Assembly (NCBI GenBank): GCA_943787445.1 | Contig: CALSML010000003.1 | Coordinates: 40,256 to 104,255, forward strand | Reading direction: 5' to 3' | Origin: an uncultured Alphaproteobacteria bacterium | GTDB taxonomy: Bacteria; Pseudomonadota; Alphaproteobacteria; UBA6615 | DNA: 64,000 nt | Shown: positions 1 through 10,050 of the stretch, piece by piece | How the letters are laid out: every line of letters starts with the position of its first letter | How positions within the stretch are numbered: the first letter of the stretch is position 1 | Notes under the pieces: generated by a model | Seen by the model: only the letters and a program-made list of their open reading frames with translations | The model's database searches: none | What the model was told of the DNA's origin: nothing | Translations under genes and position numbers: made by a program

Positions 1-658
1 CCTGCCCCACAACCTCAACAAAATCGGCAATCGCCGTGTTGAGATCACCCTGCGCAGTCGTTTCCGCCGCCACCGCCGCAGCCAGTCGGCTATCGGCCTG
101 GGCGGTATCGGTGCGCGTGAGTTCGCCCACTTCGAAACGATCCTTCGTCGCGCTTTGCTGCTGCTCAAGAACCCGCACGTTGTTGCGGCGCAGTTCCAGA
201 ATCGCGCGCTCGCGCTTCACGTTCATATAGGCTGTCACGGCCTGGAGCAGAACATCCTGCTCGCGCGTGACTAGATTGGCACGGTCGGCAGCCACCAGAT
301 TACGGGCCTGATCGGTTTCCGCGATGGTGCGGAAGCCGCGGAACAGATTTTGGGAAATTCCGAGAGAAATCGAATGGGGCTGATCCGTGTTATCGATCTC
401 CGCACCCGTGGACAGGTCCCGGTCACGCTTGCGCACGCCATAAGCGCCGTTGATCTTCACTTCCGGACGCCAGTTCGAGAGCGCCTGCGGCACTCCTTCA
501 TCGGTGCCCCGCAATGCCGCCCGCGCGGCCGCAATATCCGGATTGCTCTCATAGGTCAGCGCGAGAATCTCCGCGAGAGTCTCGGCTTTGACGTCCGTTG
601 CAGAGACGCCAAAGACAGCAAGCAATGCCATGGCGCTAATACCAGTTCTGAATTTCAT
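1..658 (-). CDS. tolC: TolC family outer membrane efflux protein (N-terminal part; runs off window start)
   Basis: Minus-strand translation from ATG at 658: MKFRTGISAMALLAVFGVSATDVKAETLAEILALTYESNPDIAAARAALRGTDEGVPQALSNWRPEVKINGAYGVRKRD...; signal peptide plus TolC repeat-type sequence; next to pcm as in many alphaproteobacteria. Confidence 0.85.
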   Translation of the reverse strand, partial: MKFRTGISAMALLAVFGVSATDVKAETLAEILALTYESNPDIAAARAALRGTDEGVPQALSNWRPEVKINGAYGVRKRDRDLSTGAEIDNTDQPHSISLGISQNLFRGFRTIAETDQARNLVAADRANLVTREQDVLLQAVTAYMNVKRERAILELRRNNVRVLEQQQSATKDRFEVGELTRTDTAQADSRLAAAVAAETTAQGDLNTAIADFVEVVGQ

Positions 659-760
659 CGGGATTGCTCTTTTTCGACCAATTAACATATTGAGATACTT
701 GCATTTCCGCCAAACTCACGATCTGGCACGAGCGTGCCCGGCGCTCTGTGGAATTGCAAT

Positions 761-1423
761 TCAGAATACAAAAGCCACTTCCCTCGCAAAACAGGGTAAG
801 GCGCGCGTTCCGGCATCGAACAAGGCCCGTTTCGAGAGGCTTTCGCCACTGCGGGTCATCAGGTAGGCGCGACCGAGCACACCGATCTCTGTCCCACCTT
901 CAACCGCGACCATCCGACCATTTGGCGCAAGCTGCCGCAAAATGTCGGCGGGAACATCGTCGATCGCACCACAGAAAAAGATCACGTCATAAGGCGCCTG
1001 TTCCGCATAACCGCGTTCCAACGCCCCGACAACGACGGCCACATTGTCGATGCCGAGATGGTTGATCACCATGGAGGCCTGATCTGCCAGCTCCGCACTG
1101 CTTTCAACGGCCACGACCGGCCCGGCTATACGTCCGATCAATGCACTGTCATATCCGGTCGCAGCACCAATCACGAGAACCGAATCCGCAGCTTTCAGGT
1201 CCAAAGCCTGCACCATTCGCGCCAACACGACCGGTTCCATCAGATAACGACCGGGCGCTACCTCGATATCTTCATCCACATAGGCGATGCCCTGCCGGCT
1301 TTTTTCCACGAACATTTCGCGCGGCAACGCGCCCATGACGTCGAGCACACGGCTGTCCGTGACCTTGGTGGGCCGTAACTGCCCATCCACCATATTCTGG
1401 CGTGCTGTTTCGAATTCGCTCAT
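761..1423 (-). CDS. pcm: Protein-L-isoaspartate O-methyltransferase family protein
   Basis: 220-aa ORF with RQNMVDGQLRPTKVTD...EVAPGRYLMEPVVLARM...VLVIGAATGYDSALI (SAM-binding motif). Confidence 0.85.
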   Translation of the reverse strand: MSEFETARQNMVDGQLRPTKVTDSRVLDVMGALPREMFVEKSRQGIAYVDEDIEVAPGRYLMEPVVLARMVQALDLKAADSVLVIGAATGYDSALIGRIAGPVVAVESSAELADQASMVINHLGIDNVAVVVGALERGYAEQAPYDVIFFCGAIDDVPADILRQLAPNGRMVAVEGGTEIGVLGRAYLMTRSGESLSKRALFDAGTRALPCFAREVAFVF

Positions 1424-1576
1424 CGATCAACCGTCCTGCGGGTTCGCTTCGTAACGTCAGACTTATAGGCCAGCGCCCGTGATGATGACAATCGCATCAG
1501 AAACCTTTCCAAGGGGTTTCAATCCGCAGCGAATTCTGGGATATGAGGCGCTGAATGTGCCTGCCAGCACATGGAT

Positions 1577-1650
1577 GGCCCGGTGGCAGAGTGGTGATGC
1601 AGAGGACTGCAAATCCTTGTATGCCGGTTCGATTCCGGCCCGGGCCTCCA
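1577..1650 (+). tRNA. tRNA-Cys (anticodon GCA)
   Basis: ggcccgg...gactgcaaatcc...ggttcgattccggcc...cgggcctcca: paired acceptor stem, GCA anticodon loop, T-loop GTTCGATTC, encoded CCA. Confidence 0.95.
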
Positions 1651-2029
1651 ATTTCTAAGAATAATTACAGTTATTTAGTAGCGTTTTGTAAAACGTGCGC
1701 TGACGCGCGTTCTATTCTGGGACGTTAGTGGGACGTTTAATAAGCGAAATCGTTACCCGTTTCGACCGCTGCACCATAATAGGGGCACCCTCGGCCGCGC
1801 CGCATCAACGAAAACACCGCTTGTCTTCGGAATCAGGCGGAGAATTTTCTCTGCCCCCGAAACATCACCCACATTCGCGCGTGCCTGTGCCTCGGCGAGG
1901 AAATTTTCAGACGACGGGGGCATGCCGGGCAAACGTGCCATGAGAATCCATGCGCGGTGACAGACGCCACACAATACCGGGTTTCACACCGACTTGCGAA
2001 GACATGACACGTTTGAACGCGCCCGGGGA

Positions 2030-3317
2030 CTAGACCTTGGACAGGGCCTGATCGATATCCGCGATAATGTCGTCGGCGTGCTCGATGCCAATCGGACAGG
2101 CGCACATAGCCCGGGGTGACGCCGGCCTGAAGAAGCTCTTCTGCATCCAGCTGGCTATGGGTGGTCGAAGCCGGATGAATGGCCAGCGAACGTGCATCCC
2201 CAATATTGGCAACATGGTAGAGAAGCTCGAGGGAATCGATGAACTTCTTGCCCGCTTCGAGGCCGCCCTTCACCTCCATACCCACCAGGCCACTGTAGCC
2301 ACCACTGAGATGTGCATCAGCACGCTTGCGCGCTTCGCCGTCCATCAGGCCCGGATATATCACCCGTTCAACTTTGTCATGACCATTGAGAAACTCAGAA
2401 ACTTTGGTCGCATTTTCGCAATGTCGCTCCATGCGCAACGGCAATGTCTCCAGCCCCTGAATAAACTGGAAGGCATTCTGGGGTGACATGGCGGCGCCGA
2501 TGTCACGCAACAGGGTGACACGTGCCTTGATGATATAGGCAATAGGCCCAAGGGGTTTGACCGCCTCGGTCCAGACCGCGCCGTGATAGCTCGGGTCTGG
2601 TTCATTGAGCATCGGGAACCGGTCGGCGTGAGCTTCCCAGTCAAAGTTGCCGCCATCGATCAGCATGCCGCCGATCGAAGTGCCGTGCCCGCCGATATAT
2701 TTGGTGGTCGAGTACATGACAATGGCGGCACCATGATCGAACGGACGGCACAGCAGCGGCGCTGCCGTGTTGTCCATGATCAGTGGAACGCCCAGTTCAC
2801 GACCGATCGCCGCGACTTCGGCGATCGGGAACACCTGCAGCTTCGGGTTCGGCAGCGTCTCGGCATAGTAAGCGCGCGTCTTGTCATCTGTGGCCGTACG
2901 AAAGCCCTCCGGATCGGCCGGGTCCACGAAACGTGCCTCGATGCCCATGTCACGCATGGTGTTCTTGAACAGGTTCCAGGTACCACCATAAATATCGGTT
3001 GAGCAGACGAAGTTGTCACCGGCCCGCGCGATATTCAAGATCGAGAACATGGAGGCCGACTGCCCCGAGGACAGACCCAGTGCGGCAACGCCGCCTTCGA
3101 TCGCCGCGAGACGTTGTTCGAGAACATCCACTGTGGGGTTCATGATCCGGGTGTAGATATTGCCGAGTTCCGCCAGCGCAAAAAGGTTGCCCGCATGTTC
3201 GGTGTCGCGGAACTGATAGCTGGTGGTCTGATGGATCGGCACCGCCACGGACCCGGTTGTGGGGTCGGCGCGGTGTCCAGCGTGGAGCGCAAGCGTCTCG
3301 GGGTGCGTGGTTGGCAT
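2030..3317 (-). CDS. metY: O-acetylhomoserine aminocarboxypropyltransferase (PLP-dependent sulfhydrylase), with apparent frameshift near 2090
   Basis: MPTTHPETLALHAGHRADPTTGSVAVPIHQTTSYQF...; start 3317 preceded by AGGAG. The C-terminus continues in another frame (PIGIEHADDIIADIDQALSKV, stop at 2030). Confidence 0.85.
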
Positions 3318-3466
3318 TTGAGGACTCCTGATTGTCGTGCAGGTGAAACGGCATGGCAAACACCGACACCTATTTCACATATTATTGTGTGTAAATACGT
3401 TATATCCCGCAGAATATTTGTATTTGGGGGAAAGTCCAGCCCGTAAAGCTTCCGACCGGCCCTGTC

Positions 3467-3630
3467 CTACCAATCAAATCCGGGGCCCGACCGGGCCATT
3501 CCGTCATAAAGATCCAGACACCGGTTCATCCAGTCATGCACCGGGTCGCCGGCTTCGACCAACGCAAAGGGGCTCACCTTGCGGGCCCAGATAAACGTGC
3601 CCATCACCATAAGCACCATCTCGGGCCTTA
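3467..3630 (-). pseudogene. C-terminal remnant resembling glutathione S-transferase
   Basis: Minus-strand reading LRPEMVLMVMGTFIWARKVSPFALVEAGDPVHDWMNRCLDLYDGMARSGPGFDW*; frame broken by TGA just upstream; below ORF-track length cut-off. Confidence 0.5.
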
Positions 3631-3783
3631 ATCAATCGGGCATTACATCCAGATTGCGTTGTCTCCCGTACGGTCGCTGGGAGGAAATTAAGCTGGGCAA
3701 ATGGTCTGCTTGGTCTGGGCGTTAGCTAACAGCAGCAGATGTCTCACCTTTTCAGGTGACCGATTATCTGTCAGGATTCCCGT

Positions 3784-6759
3784 ATGAAAAATCTATTCGC
3801 CACAATTTTCCTGACCCTCGCTATGTTGCCCGTCAATACATGGGCGCTAGCAGATGCAGCATTAATTAAAGACTCTCCATCATATAAATTACACAACAAC
3901 ATTCCCATAAATATCGAAGATTTCGCAAATAGAACATTTGTAGCGGTAACAATAAAAAATGGCCGCATCAATTGGAGGTTTATTATTAGGTTTGATAATG
4001 AACTAAATCCAGAAGTTTATATGTGCTGTTCAAATAACGCTCGTGAGTTAGTTGATAAAAAATCAATAAAATTCGACAAAATTAAGATGCAGATTAAAGG
4101 ACGTTACTTCAACTATAACGGTGCTTATTGGTTCAAAATATACCTAAATGAAATGCTTGCGAAATGGCCAAGTAAAGAAAATCAAGGGGTTTTCATAGAT
4201 GCCTCAACGATGTGTGAGTATAACGATATTGATTTAAAGAGGGTGTTTGGAAAACACAAAGAACTTCTAAATTATGACTGTAATTTAGTGAAGTCGGGGT
4301 TTGACAAACAATTTTTTTCGAGCGGTGGGGTGCCTGAGAGTTTCTATTCAGTAGGCAAACAATCCGCTAAAAAAGGTTTGACAAGTTGGTCTGAAAATTA
4401 CCAAAAACCTGTTCTTATCTCATATAAAAAATTCCTCGATGAGAAGAGATTGCGCGAAGTTGCTGCTGAGCAAATAGCAAAGCAAGAAGAAGATCGACAG
4501 GAGCGTGCTGCAGCAGACAAGGCTCAGCTTGAGGCGGTCGCTTTAGCTAAAGCGGAGAAGGCGCGCCTTCAAGCAGAACTGCGGGCATTGAAAGAATCGC
4601 AGCGTGACAGGCTTGGAGAAGCTTTCTCTGCGCTTGGTCAGTCGGAACGCGAGGCAATACAGCAGCGCTTGTTTGAGCGCGGGCTATACCAGAGTACGGT
4701 TGATGGTGCTTTTGGAACGGGCACGCGAGCAGCGATTGAGGAGTATGCCCGCCCTAACAATAAGATCGATCTCAAAACAGATGAGGGCGCAAAAGCGATA
4801 ATTGATGAGCTAGTTTCATTGCAGCCGTCGACGACGGGGGTGGTGATTGTCGCAGCCAAAGGGCGTGCGCCGCTTGACCTATCCAAGCAACCAAATGCCA
4901 AGCTCTATCTCGATGATGTGCGGGAGTTTGTTGCGCTAAACTCAAAAGAATTAGATCCATTGTTCTTAGCTAGCTCGTTCTCTCCTGCACTCCAAGAAAT
5001 CCAGAATCGGACATTCAACAAGGCAGGATCGAACTTCCTGAAGCTTGTAGCGTATACGCGCAGTTCGGCACCCTTCCGGGAATACCATGAAGCGCAAAGC
5101 GTAAAGCGGTTTGAGGCAGAGGAAGGCAAACGCACGGCCATTGCCGAATCAATCATCGGGCATATCGAAAAGCTGAAGGCGCGCGTTGCAGCTAACCCCT
5201 TAGCACCAGATACCTTTCAAATATCGCAAGTCATCCAGAAGTTCCAGAATGTCCCCAAGGACGCGGACGCGGCGTCTCTCGAGGAGATACGTGTAAGCCT
5301 TGAGAATGATCTCAAAACGCTAGGCATTTCTGTTGCAGCAGCAGCGGTACCGTCATCGAGCAGCGGTAATTCGGCATCGTTCAAAGCATCGGCTATTGAT
5401 CTGAAAGTTTTATCAGACATCGATGCGAAGGATATCGTCGTACTGACGAATCTGAATCGAGACGCCCCTCATGCGTTCCGTGATCTGAAGGGCGAGATCG
5501 TTTTTGAGGGTAAGACTGTGAACGCCTGTGCCCCTAGTCTGGCGACCCTAGAGCCACAATATGAAGCGTTCTACGAGGCAGCTATCAGCAAAACGCTCGC
5601 AGATCATCAGTTCGACATAGACACAGACTGCCGGGATGGCTTGAAGGGGTTCGATGTTCTGATCGTGTCGGGCACTGATCTAGCCAAGTCACAGGGCATC
5701 CCGCCCACCGACATATTGGTAGATGGCTTGAAAAAGAAAAATCTCGCACGCCTTGTGACCATTAAGCATAGCGACTTTACGCGCGAGCTTGCAAAGCGCG
5801 TCATCCTATCCGATCAGTATGAAAGCGATATCAGAGAGGGAGCGCGTGTTGGCTTTGGCGCTCTAGCATTCAGTTCCGACAAAGCCGTTGGCTGTACGGT
5901 CATTGACGATAGCATTGAAGGACATGACACCTCGATTGAGGCAGCGGTTTCGGCACTGCAGTTCCTGAATGGCGCGGTGGTAAAGGAAACTACAAACGTG
6001 TCTGCGACAGTGGCATTCCGTCAGGCTCAGAAAGGTCAATGCGCTTTTATCTACGCCTCTTCAGCGTCGTTGAAGACCATCCTTGATGCATCAAAAGCAG
6101 CTGGTATAGCCCCAACGGTTCTTCCGGTGTGGACAACAGCATCAGCGATTACCAAACGCTCTCAAGAGCTAGCCAGCCAGCAGGCAAACAAGAGTCTGTC
6201 TGAAGCGGAGCGCCGTGGGGAACTAGAGAAGCTTCAGGCAGAAGCGGTAGCTAAAAAGCAAGCTGAAGAGGCACAGCTGGAGGAACGTCAGCGGCGTTAT
6301 CGCGCTCAGCATGGTGCGAAGGTTGCGTCGCTTGTGTCGTCGATCGATGGTCAGTTGCAGGAGGTGCGCGATGAGATCGATGGCGCCTTGAGTGCACGCA
6401 AAAATGTTAACTCAACGTTATCTTCTGCCAGCTTCTGGGGCGAGTATCCCCGCTGGTATGCAGATAAGCGGATGAAAGGCTGGGACTTTGATAGCACGGT
6501 TCCAGAACCAAAAGACTATGGCGTCGCGAAGTGGCGTGGGCGCGAGGTTGAGGCGGTAACCGCTGAGATTCGCGTGCTGATGAAGAACCGCAAACTCGGA
6601 GAGTACAGCGACGATTGCTGGAACGTCGGATATATTATAGATACCGAGTTTTCAATGAACCGAGAACCGTTCGTGGCTGCGTGTAAGGATGTTAATGCGC
6701 TGAAAGCTTGGCAGGCTAACAATGGTTTTGAGACGCGTTGGGACCTTGGAGTGAGGTAG
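3784..6759 (+). CDS. Large putative secreted/periplasmic protein of unknown function with coiled coils and a peptidoglycan-binding-like motif
   Basis: 991 aa; N-terminal signal peptide MKNLFATIFLTLAMLPVNTWALA; coiled coil around aa 210-280; IQQRLFERGLYQSTVDGAFGTGTRAAIEEYAR resembles PG_binding_1; AT-rich 5' half. Confidence 0.8.
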   Translation: MKNLFATIFLTLAMLPVNTWALADAALIKDSPSYKLHNNIPINIEDFANRTFVAVTIKNGRINWRFIIRFDNELNPEVYMCCSNNARELVDKKSIKFDKIKMQIKGRYFNYNGAYWFKIYLNEMLAKWPSKENQGVFIDASTMCEYNDIDLKRVFGKHKELLNYDCNLVKSGFDKQFFSSGGVPESFYSVGKQSAKKGLTSWSENYQKPVLISYKKFLDEKRLREVAAEQIAKQEEDRQERAAADKAQLEAVALAKAEKARLQAELRALKESQRDRLGEAFSALGQSEREAIQQRLFERGLYQSTVDGAFGTGTRAAIEEYARPNNKIDLKTDEGAKAIIDELVSLQPSTTGVVIVAAKGRAPLDLSKQPNAKLYLDDVREFVALNSKELDPLFLASSFSPALQEIQNRTFNKAGSNFLKLVAYTRSSAPFREYHEAQSVKRFEAEEGKRTAIAESIIGHIEKLKARVAANPLAPDTFQISQVIQKFQNVPKDADAASLEEIRVSLENDLKTLGISVAAAAVPSSSSGNSASFKASAIDLKVLSDIDAKDIVVLTNLNRDAPHAFRDLKGEIVFEGKTVNACAPSLATLEPQYEAFYEAAISKTLADHQFDIDTDCRDGLKGFDVLIVSGTDLAKSQGIPPTDILVDGLKKKNLARLVTIKHSDFTRELAKRVILSDQYESDIREGARVGFGALAFSSDKAVGCTVIDDSIEGHDTSIEAAVSALQFLNGAVVKETTNVSATVAFRQAQKGQCAFIYASSASLKTILDASKAAGIAPTVLPVWTTASAITKRSQELASQQANKSLSEAERRGELEKLQAEAVAKKQAEEAQLEERQRRYRAQHGAKVASLVSSIDGQLQEVRDEIDGALSARKNVNSTLSSASFWGEYPRWYADKRMKGWDFDSTVPEPKDYGVAKWRGREVEAVTAEIRVLMKNRKLGEYSDDCWNVGYIIDTEFSMNREPFVAACKDVNALKAWQANNGFETRWDLGVR

Positions 6760-6900
6760 TTCTACCGGAACAAACTGGCTGAATCTTCAAATCAGCCTAT
6801 CACGCATGGTTCTCGGCAGGGTGGAAACAAAAAGCGCTACTTAACCAATGGCGTTACGTTGGTCATCTTCACGCCGCTCTCTCACCCCTTCGCCAGTAAT

Positions 6901-7659
6901 TTAACTGTGCCAGCCGCCGTCGGCCATCAGGACAGCACCCGTAGTGAAGCTGCTTTGATCTGACGCAAGGAACAGAACGGCACGGGATATTTCCTCTGCC
7001 GTACCGTGGCGGCCCAGCGGAATCATGTTGTTGAGCATCTCGGTGGCGTTGACGCCCATGGCTGCGCTGACCCGATCTTCGATAGTTTGCTGAAACTCGT
7101 TCTCGAGCGGTCCGGGCGCGATGATGTTGGCGCGGATGTTCCGGCCCGCCAATTCGCGCGCCACGCAGCGAACCATGCCGATCAGCGCGTGTTTTGAAGT
7201 GATATAGCCGACCGTACCGGGGCGTGTGCGGACTCCCATGATGCTCGATGTCACTACGATTGAGCCACCATCCCGTATATGCGGGATCGCGTGCTTCAAA
7301 GTGAGGAAGGTACCCCGCACATTAACGTCCAGCACATCGTCAAAAATGTCTTCCGGAAAATCTGCAACAGATGCGTTAGTGCCGCTTATACCCGCATTGG
7401 CAAAGACCACGTCGATCTTTCCCCAGCTCTCCGCCGCCTGTTTCACGAAAGCCTGTACTTCCGATGTTTTTGAAATATCTGCGGCTACGACGAGGGTGTT
7501 ATTTGCTCCGATACTGTCGGCAGCTTTCTCTAAAGCGGCTATATCGCGATCAACAAGCATGATTGTCGCGCCCGCTTCGGCGAGCGCTTTGGCGCTCGCG
7601 AAACCTACGCTGCCAGCGCCACCGGTGATGACGCAGTGTTTGCCATCCATGATACCCAT
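6901..7659 (-). CDS. SDR family oxidoreductase
   Basis: MGIMDGKHCVITGGAGSVGFASAKALAEAGATIMLVDRD...NAGISG...GYITSKHALIGMVR; GGGA RBS upstream of 7659. Confidence 0.85.
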   Translation of the reverse strand: MGIMDGKHCVITGGAGSVGFASAKALAEAGATIMLVDRDIAALEKAADSIGANNTLVVAADISKTSEVQAFVKQAAESWGKIDVVFANAGISGTNASVADFPEDIFDDVLDVNVRGTFLTLKHAIPHIRDGGSIVVTSSIMGVRTRPGTVGYITSKHALIGMVRCVARELAGRNIRANIIAPGPLENEFQQTIEDRVSAAMGVNATEMLNNMIPLGRHGTAEEISRAVLFLASDQSSFTTGAVLMADGGWHS

Positions 7660-7843
7660 AATAAAATTCCCATTTTTTGGCTGAATCAGTTTTGAATCTA
7701 AGATTGTAGCGGAAGATACCGTATTTATTCGGTGAAGTGCGGCACTCGAATGCAAGATAGCTTTTAAGACTGCTCGAATAAGTTACTCAGAACGCTGGAT
7801 CGCATTTTCCATCTTCATCAGTATCGGCCGCGCGTCGTGGGCG

Positions 7844-8125
7844 CTAAACCAACCCCTTCACGTTAGCCCGCTCAAGATCAAGCACGCGCACTTGCGCTAG
7901 ACCCTTCATAGTGCCTGCCCTGCGCTGGATGACGTCCTCAACAGCCGCCAACACTTCGTCTTGCAGTGATGGTAATTCCTCTGCGCCCTGCAGTTGTGCG
8001 GTGAGGTCCGTATAGGGTTCAAGCACTCCGACTTTCAAAGTAAAGCTCCAGCGAAGCATTTCATTCTGCATCGTCTGTCTCCGCTTCAATATGCGAAGGC
8101 TCTGGCCGTGTCGGGTCGGGCGCAC
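7844..8125 (-). CDS. Small hypothetical protein (probably starts at the internal MQNEMLRWSFTLKV...)
   Basis: ORF only; no recognised family. Confidence 0.4.
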   Translation of the reverse strand: MRPTRHGQSLRILKRRQTMQNEMLRWSFTLKVGVLEPYTDLTAQLQGAEELPSLQDEVLAAVEDVIQRRAGTMKGLAQVRVLDLERANVKGLV

Positions 8126-8185
8126 CGAGTGCGCGATCCACTTCTAGCGACAACCGCACGGCTCTCGTCGTCGAGATGCGCATAA

Positions 8186-8884
8186 TCTTCCGGCTCGGTC
8201 GGCGCGATGGCGTCGAGATCGCTCGCCAAGGCGGTAAAAGCGAAGATCGGTGACGTGCCCCTCGCGATTCACAGCCATGATGACTTCGATCTTGCCACGG
8301 CCGCCCAACTATCTGCGCTGCAAGGAGGCGCTGAAATCCTGGAAGGATGCGTCAACGGATTGGGTGAACGCGCCGGTGTCCCGAACATCGCCGTTCTCGC
8401 CGCGATTTGCGAGATTTTCTACGGATACGACATGGGCATCCGGCTCGATGGATTTCAGGAGCTCTCTGAATTCGTGGCGCAGGTCTGGAACCAGCCCATC
8501 CCGGAACATCTGCCTGGAAACGGTCGCACCGCTTTTTCCCATGCAGCCGAGGTCCATTACGTCCTGCCGAGCGATGACCAGTGGTCGTTCAATGCCTGGG
8601 CGCCCTCGGTACTGGGAAATACCGACATGGTTGCGCTGTGCCATTATTCGGGACCCATGGCGATCAAGCGTCGGGCCAGCGACATGTCCCTCGGTGAACT
8701 CGACACCGCGACAGCCAATCTGGTGCTTGAACAGGTCCGCAAAGAGCTCAAGCTCCGCAAAGGCCCGCTAACCGATAAGTTGTTTACCGAACTGGTCGAG
8801 GTCGCAGCTCAGGCATCAGCATCTGGCGGCACAGATACCGAACGCCTCGAGGCCTGGAATCGACTTCTCAAATCCGAAGAGTGA
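8186..8884 (+). pseudogene. 5'-truncated HMGL-like/isopropylmalate-homocitrate synthase family enzyme
   Basis: SVGAMASRSLAKAVKAKIGDVPLAIHSHDDFDLATAAQLSALQGGAEILEGCVNGLGERAGVPN: C-terminal half of the TIM barrel with HSHDD; catalytic N-terminal half absent, in-frame TAA just upstream. Confidence 0.65.
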
Positions 8885-8897
8885 GCAGCCAGCAGCC

Positions 8898-9891
8898 TTA
8901 GCCTCCGTTGACCGTGAGCATGATCCGACCAAAATGCTTATTCGCGGCTGAACGTTCCAAAGCCGCAGATGCTTCAGAGAGATCAAAAGTACTGTCGATT
9001 GGCATCTTGAACACGCCGGCCTCCATGGCATCCCACAAATCGGCTTTTGCGCTGCGGAACACCTCTGCATGTTCCTCAAGTGAGCGGGTGCGACCGGTGG
9101 TACCGATATAGGTCAGCCGCCGTTCAGCATGCATATTGAAATCGAATTCCGCGACCTCACCGCCCAGACGACCGACATTGATAATTCGCCCATGGACTTT
9201 CGTGGCGGCCATATTCTGGTTGGCGGCATAGCCCGAAATCTGATCGACAATCAGATCGACACCTTTCCCGTCCGTTGCTTCGAGAACCTGATCTACCCAG
9301 CCCGGATCCGACGAATCCAACGCCAGGTCTGCACCGAACTCTGCCAGACGTGCGCGCCGTTCAGCATTTGTCGAAGTGCCAATTACAAGGCTCGCGCCCA
9401 GATGTTTACCCATCTGCATACCCATGATGCCGACGCCTGTGCTCGCCCCCTGGATCAGGATGGACTGACCGGCTGCGAAGCGACCATTCGTGACAATCGC
9501 ATCATGCATGGTCAGAAAGGCAGACGAGAAGGTGCCGCCCTGGATCAGGTCCATTCCATCGGGAACCGGCAAAGTGCGTCGATAATCGGCGACAGCGTAT
9601 TCGGCCCAACCTGCCGCACCGACTGCCATGACACGGTCTCCAACCGCGATGCCGCTTGTCTCAGCGCCAATTTCCGCAACTTCACCACAAAACGCCGCCC
9701 CCCATGACCTTTGCGGCGCCACCAACATGCCCGTAATTCTTTCCCTTGGTTGTCAGCAAATCCGACCGGTTCACACTACAGCTTGCAACCTTGACCAGGA
9801 CCTGCGTCGGCTTGACCTCCGGCACGCTGACCTCCGCCAACCGGATACCGTCTTCGGCCAGTATAATCGCCTGCATTTTGCTCTCTGTCAT
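8898..9891 (-). CDS. Zinc-type alcohol dehydrogenase/quinone oxidoreductase (MDR), split by a +1 in a C6 run at 9698-9703
   Basis: MTESKMQAIILAEDGIRLAEVSVPEVKPTQVLVKVASCSVNRSDLL... then, in another frame, GAAFCGEVAEIGAETSGIAVGDRVMAVG...QGASTGVGIMGMQMGKHLGA. Confidence 0.8.
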
Positions 9892-10050
9892 GATGTGCCT
9901 TCCTGATTCACTTGGAAATTGTGTCTACTCTGTAAAGAAATTCTTGATAAAAAAGGTTCAGTGTTTTCTTCAGAACTTTTTTTTAGCAGCGGCATTCAGG
10001 TCATAACAAACGAGATTTATTGAAAGTTGACACAAAAAAAACTAATTTAA

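Noticed and set aside
1463-1651. ORF MEARAGIEPAYKDLQSSASPLCHRA...
   Set aside because: Antisense translation of tRNA-Cys; a well-known spurious annotation pattern.
6777-6797. ggctga...tcagcc inverted repeat after the 991-aa ORF
   Set aside because: Short stem with no T-run; too weak to call a terminator.
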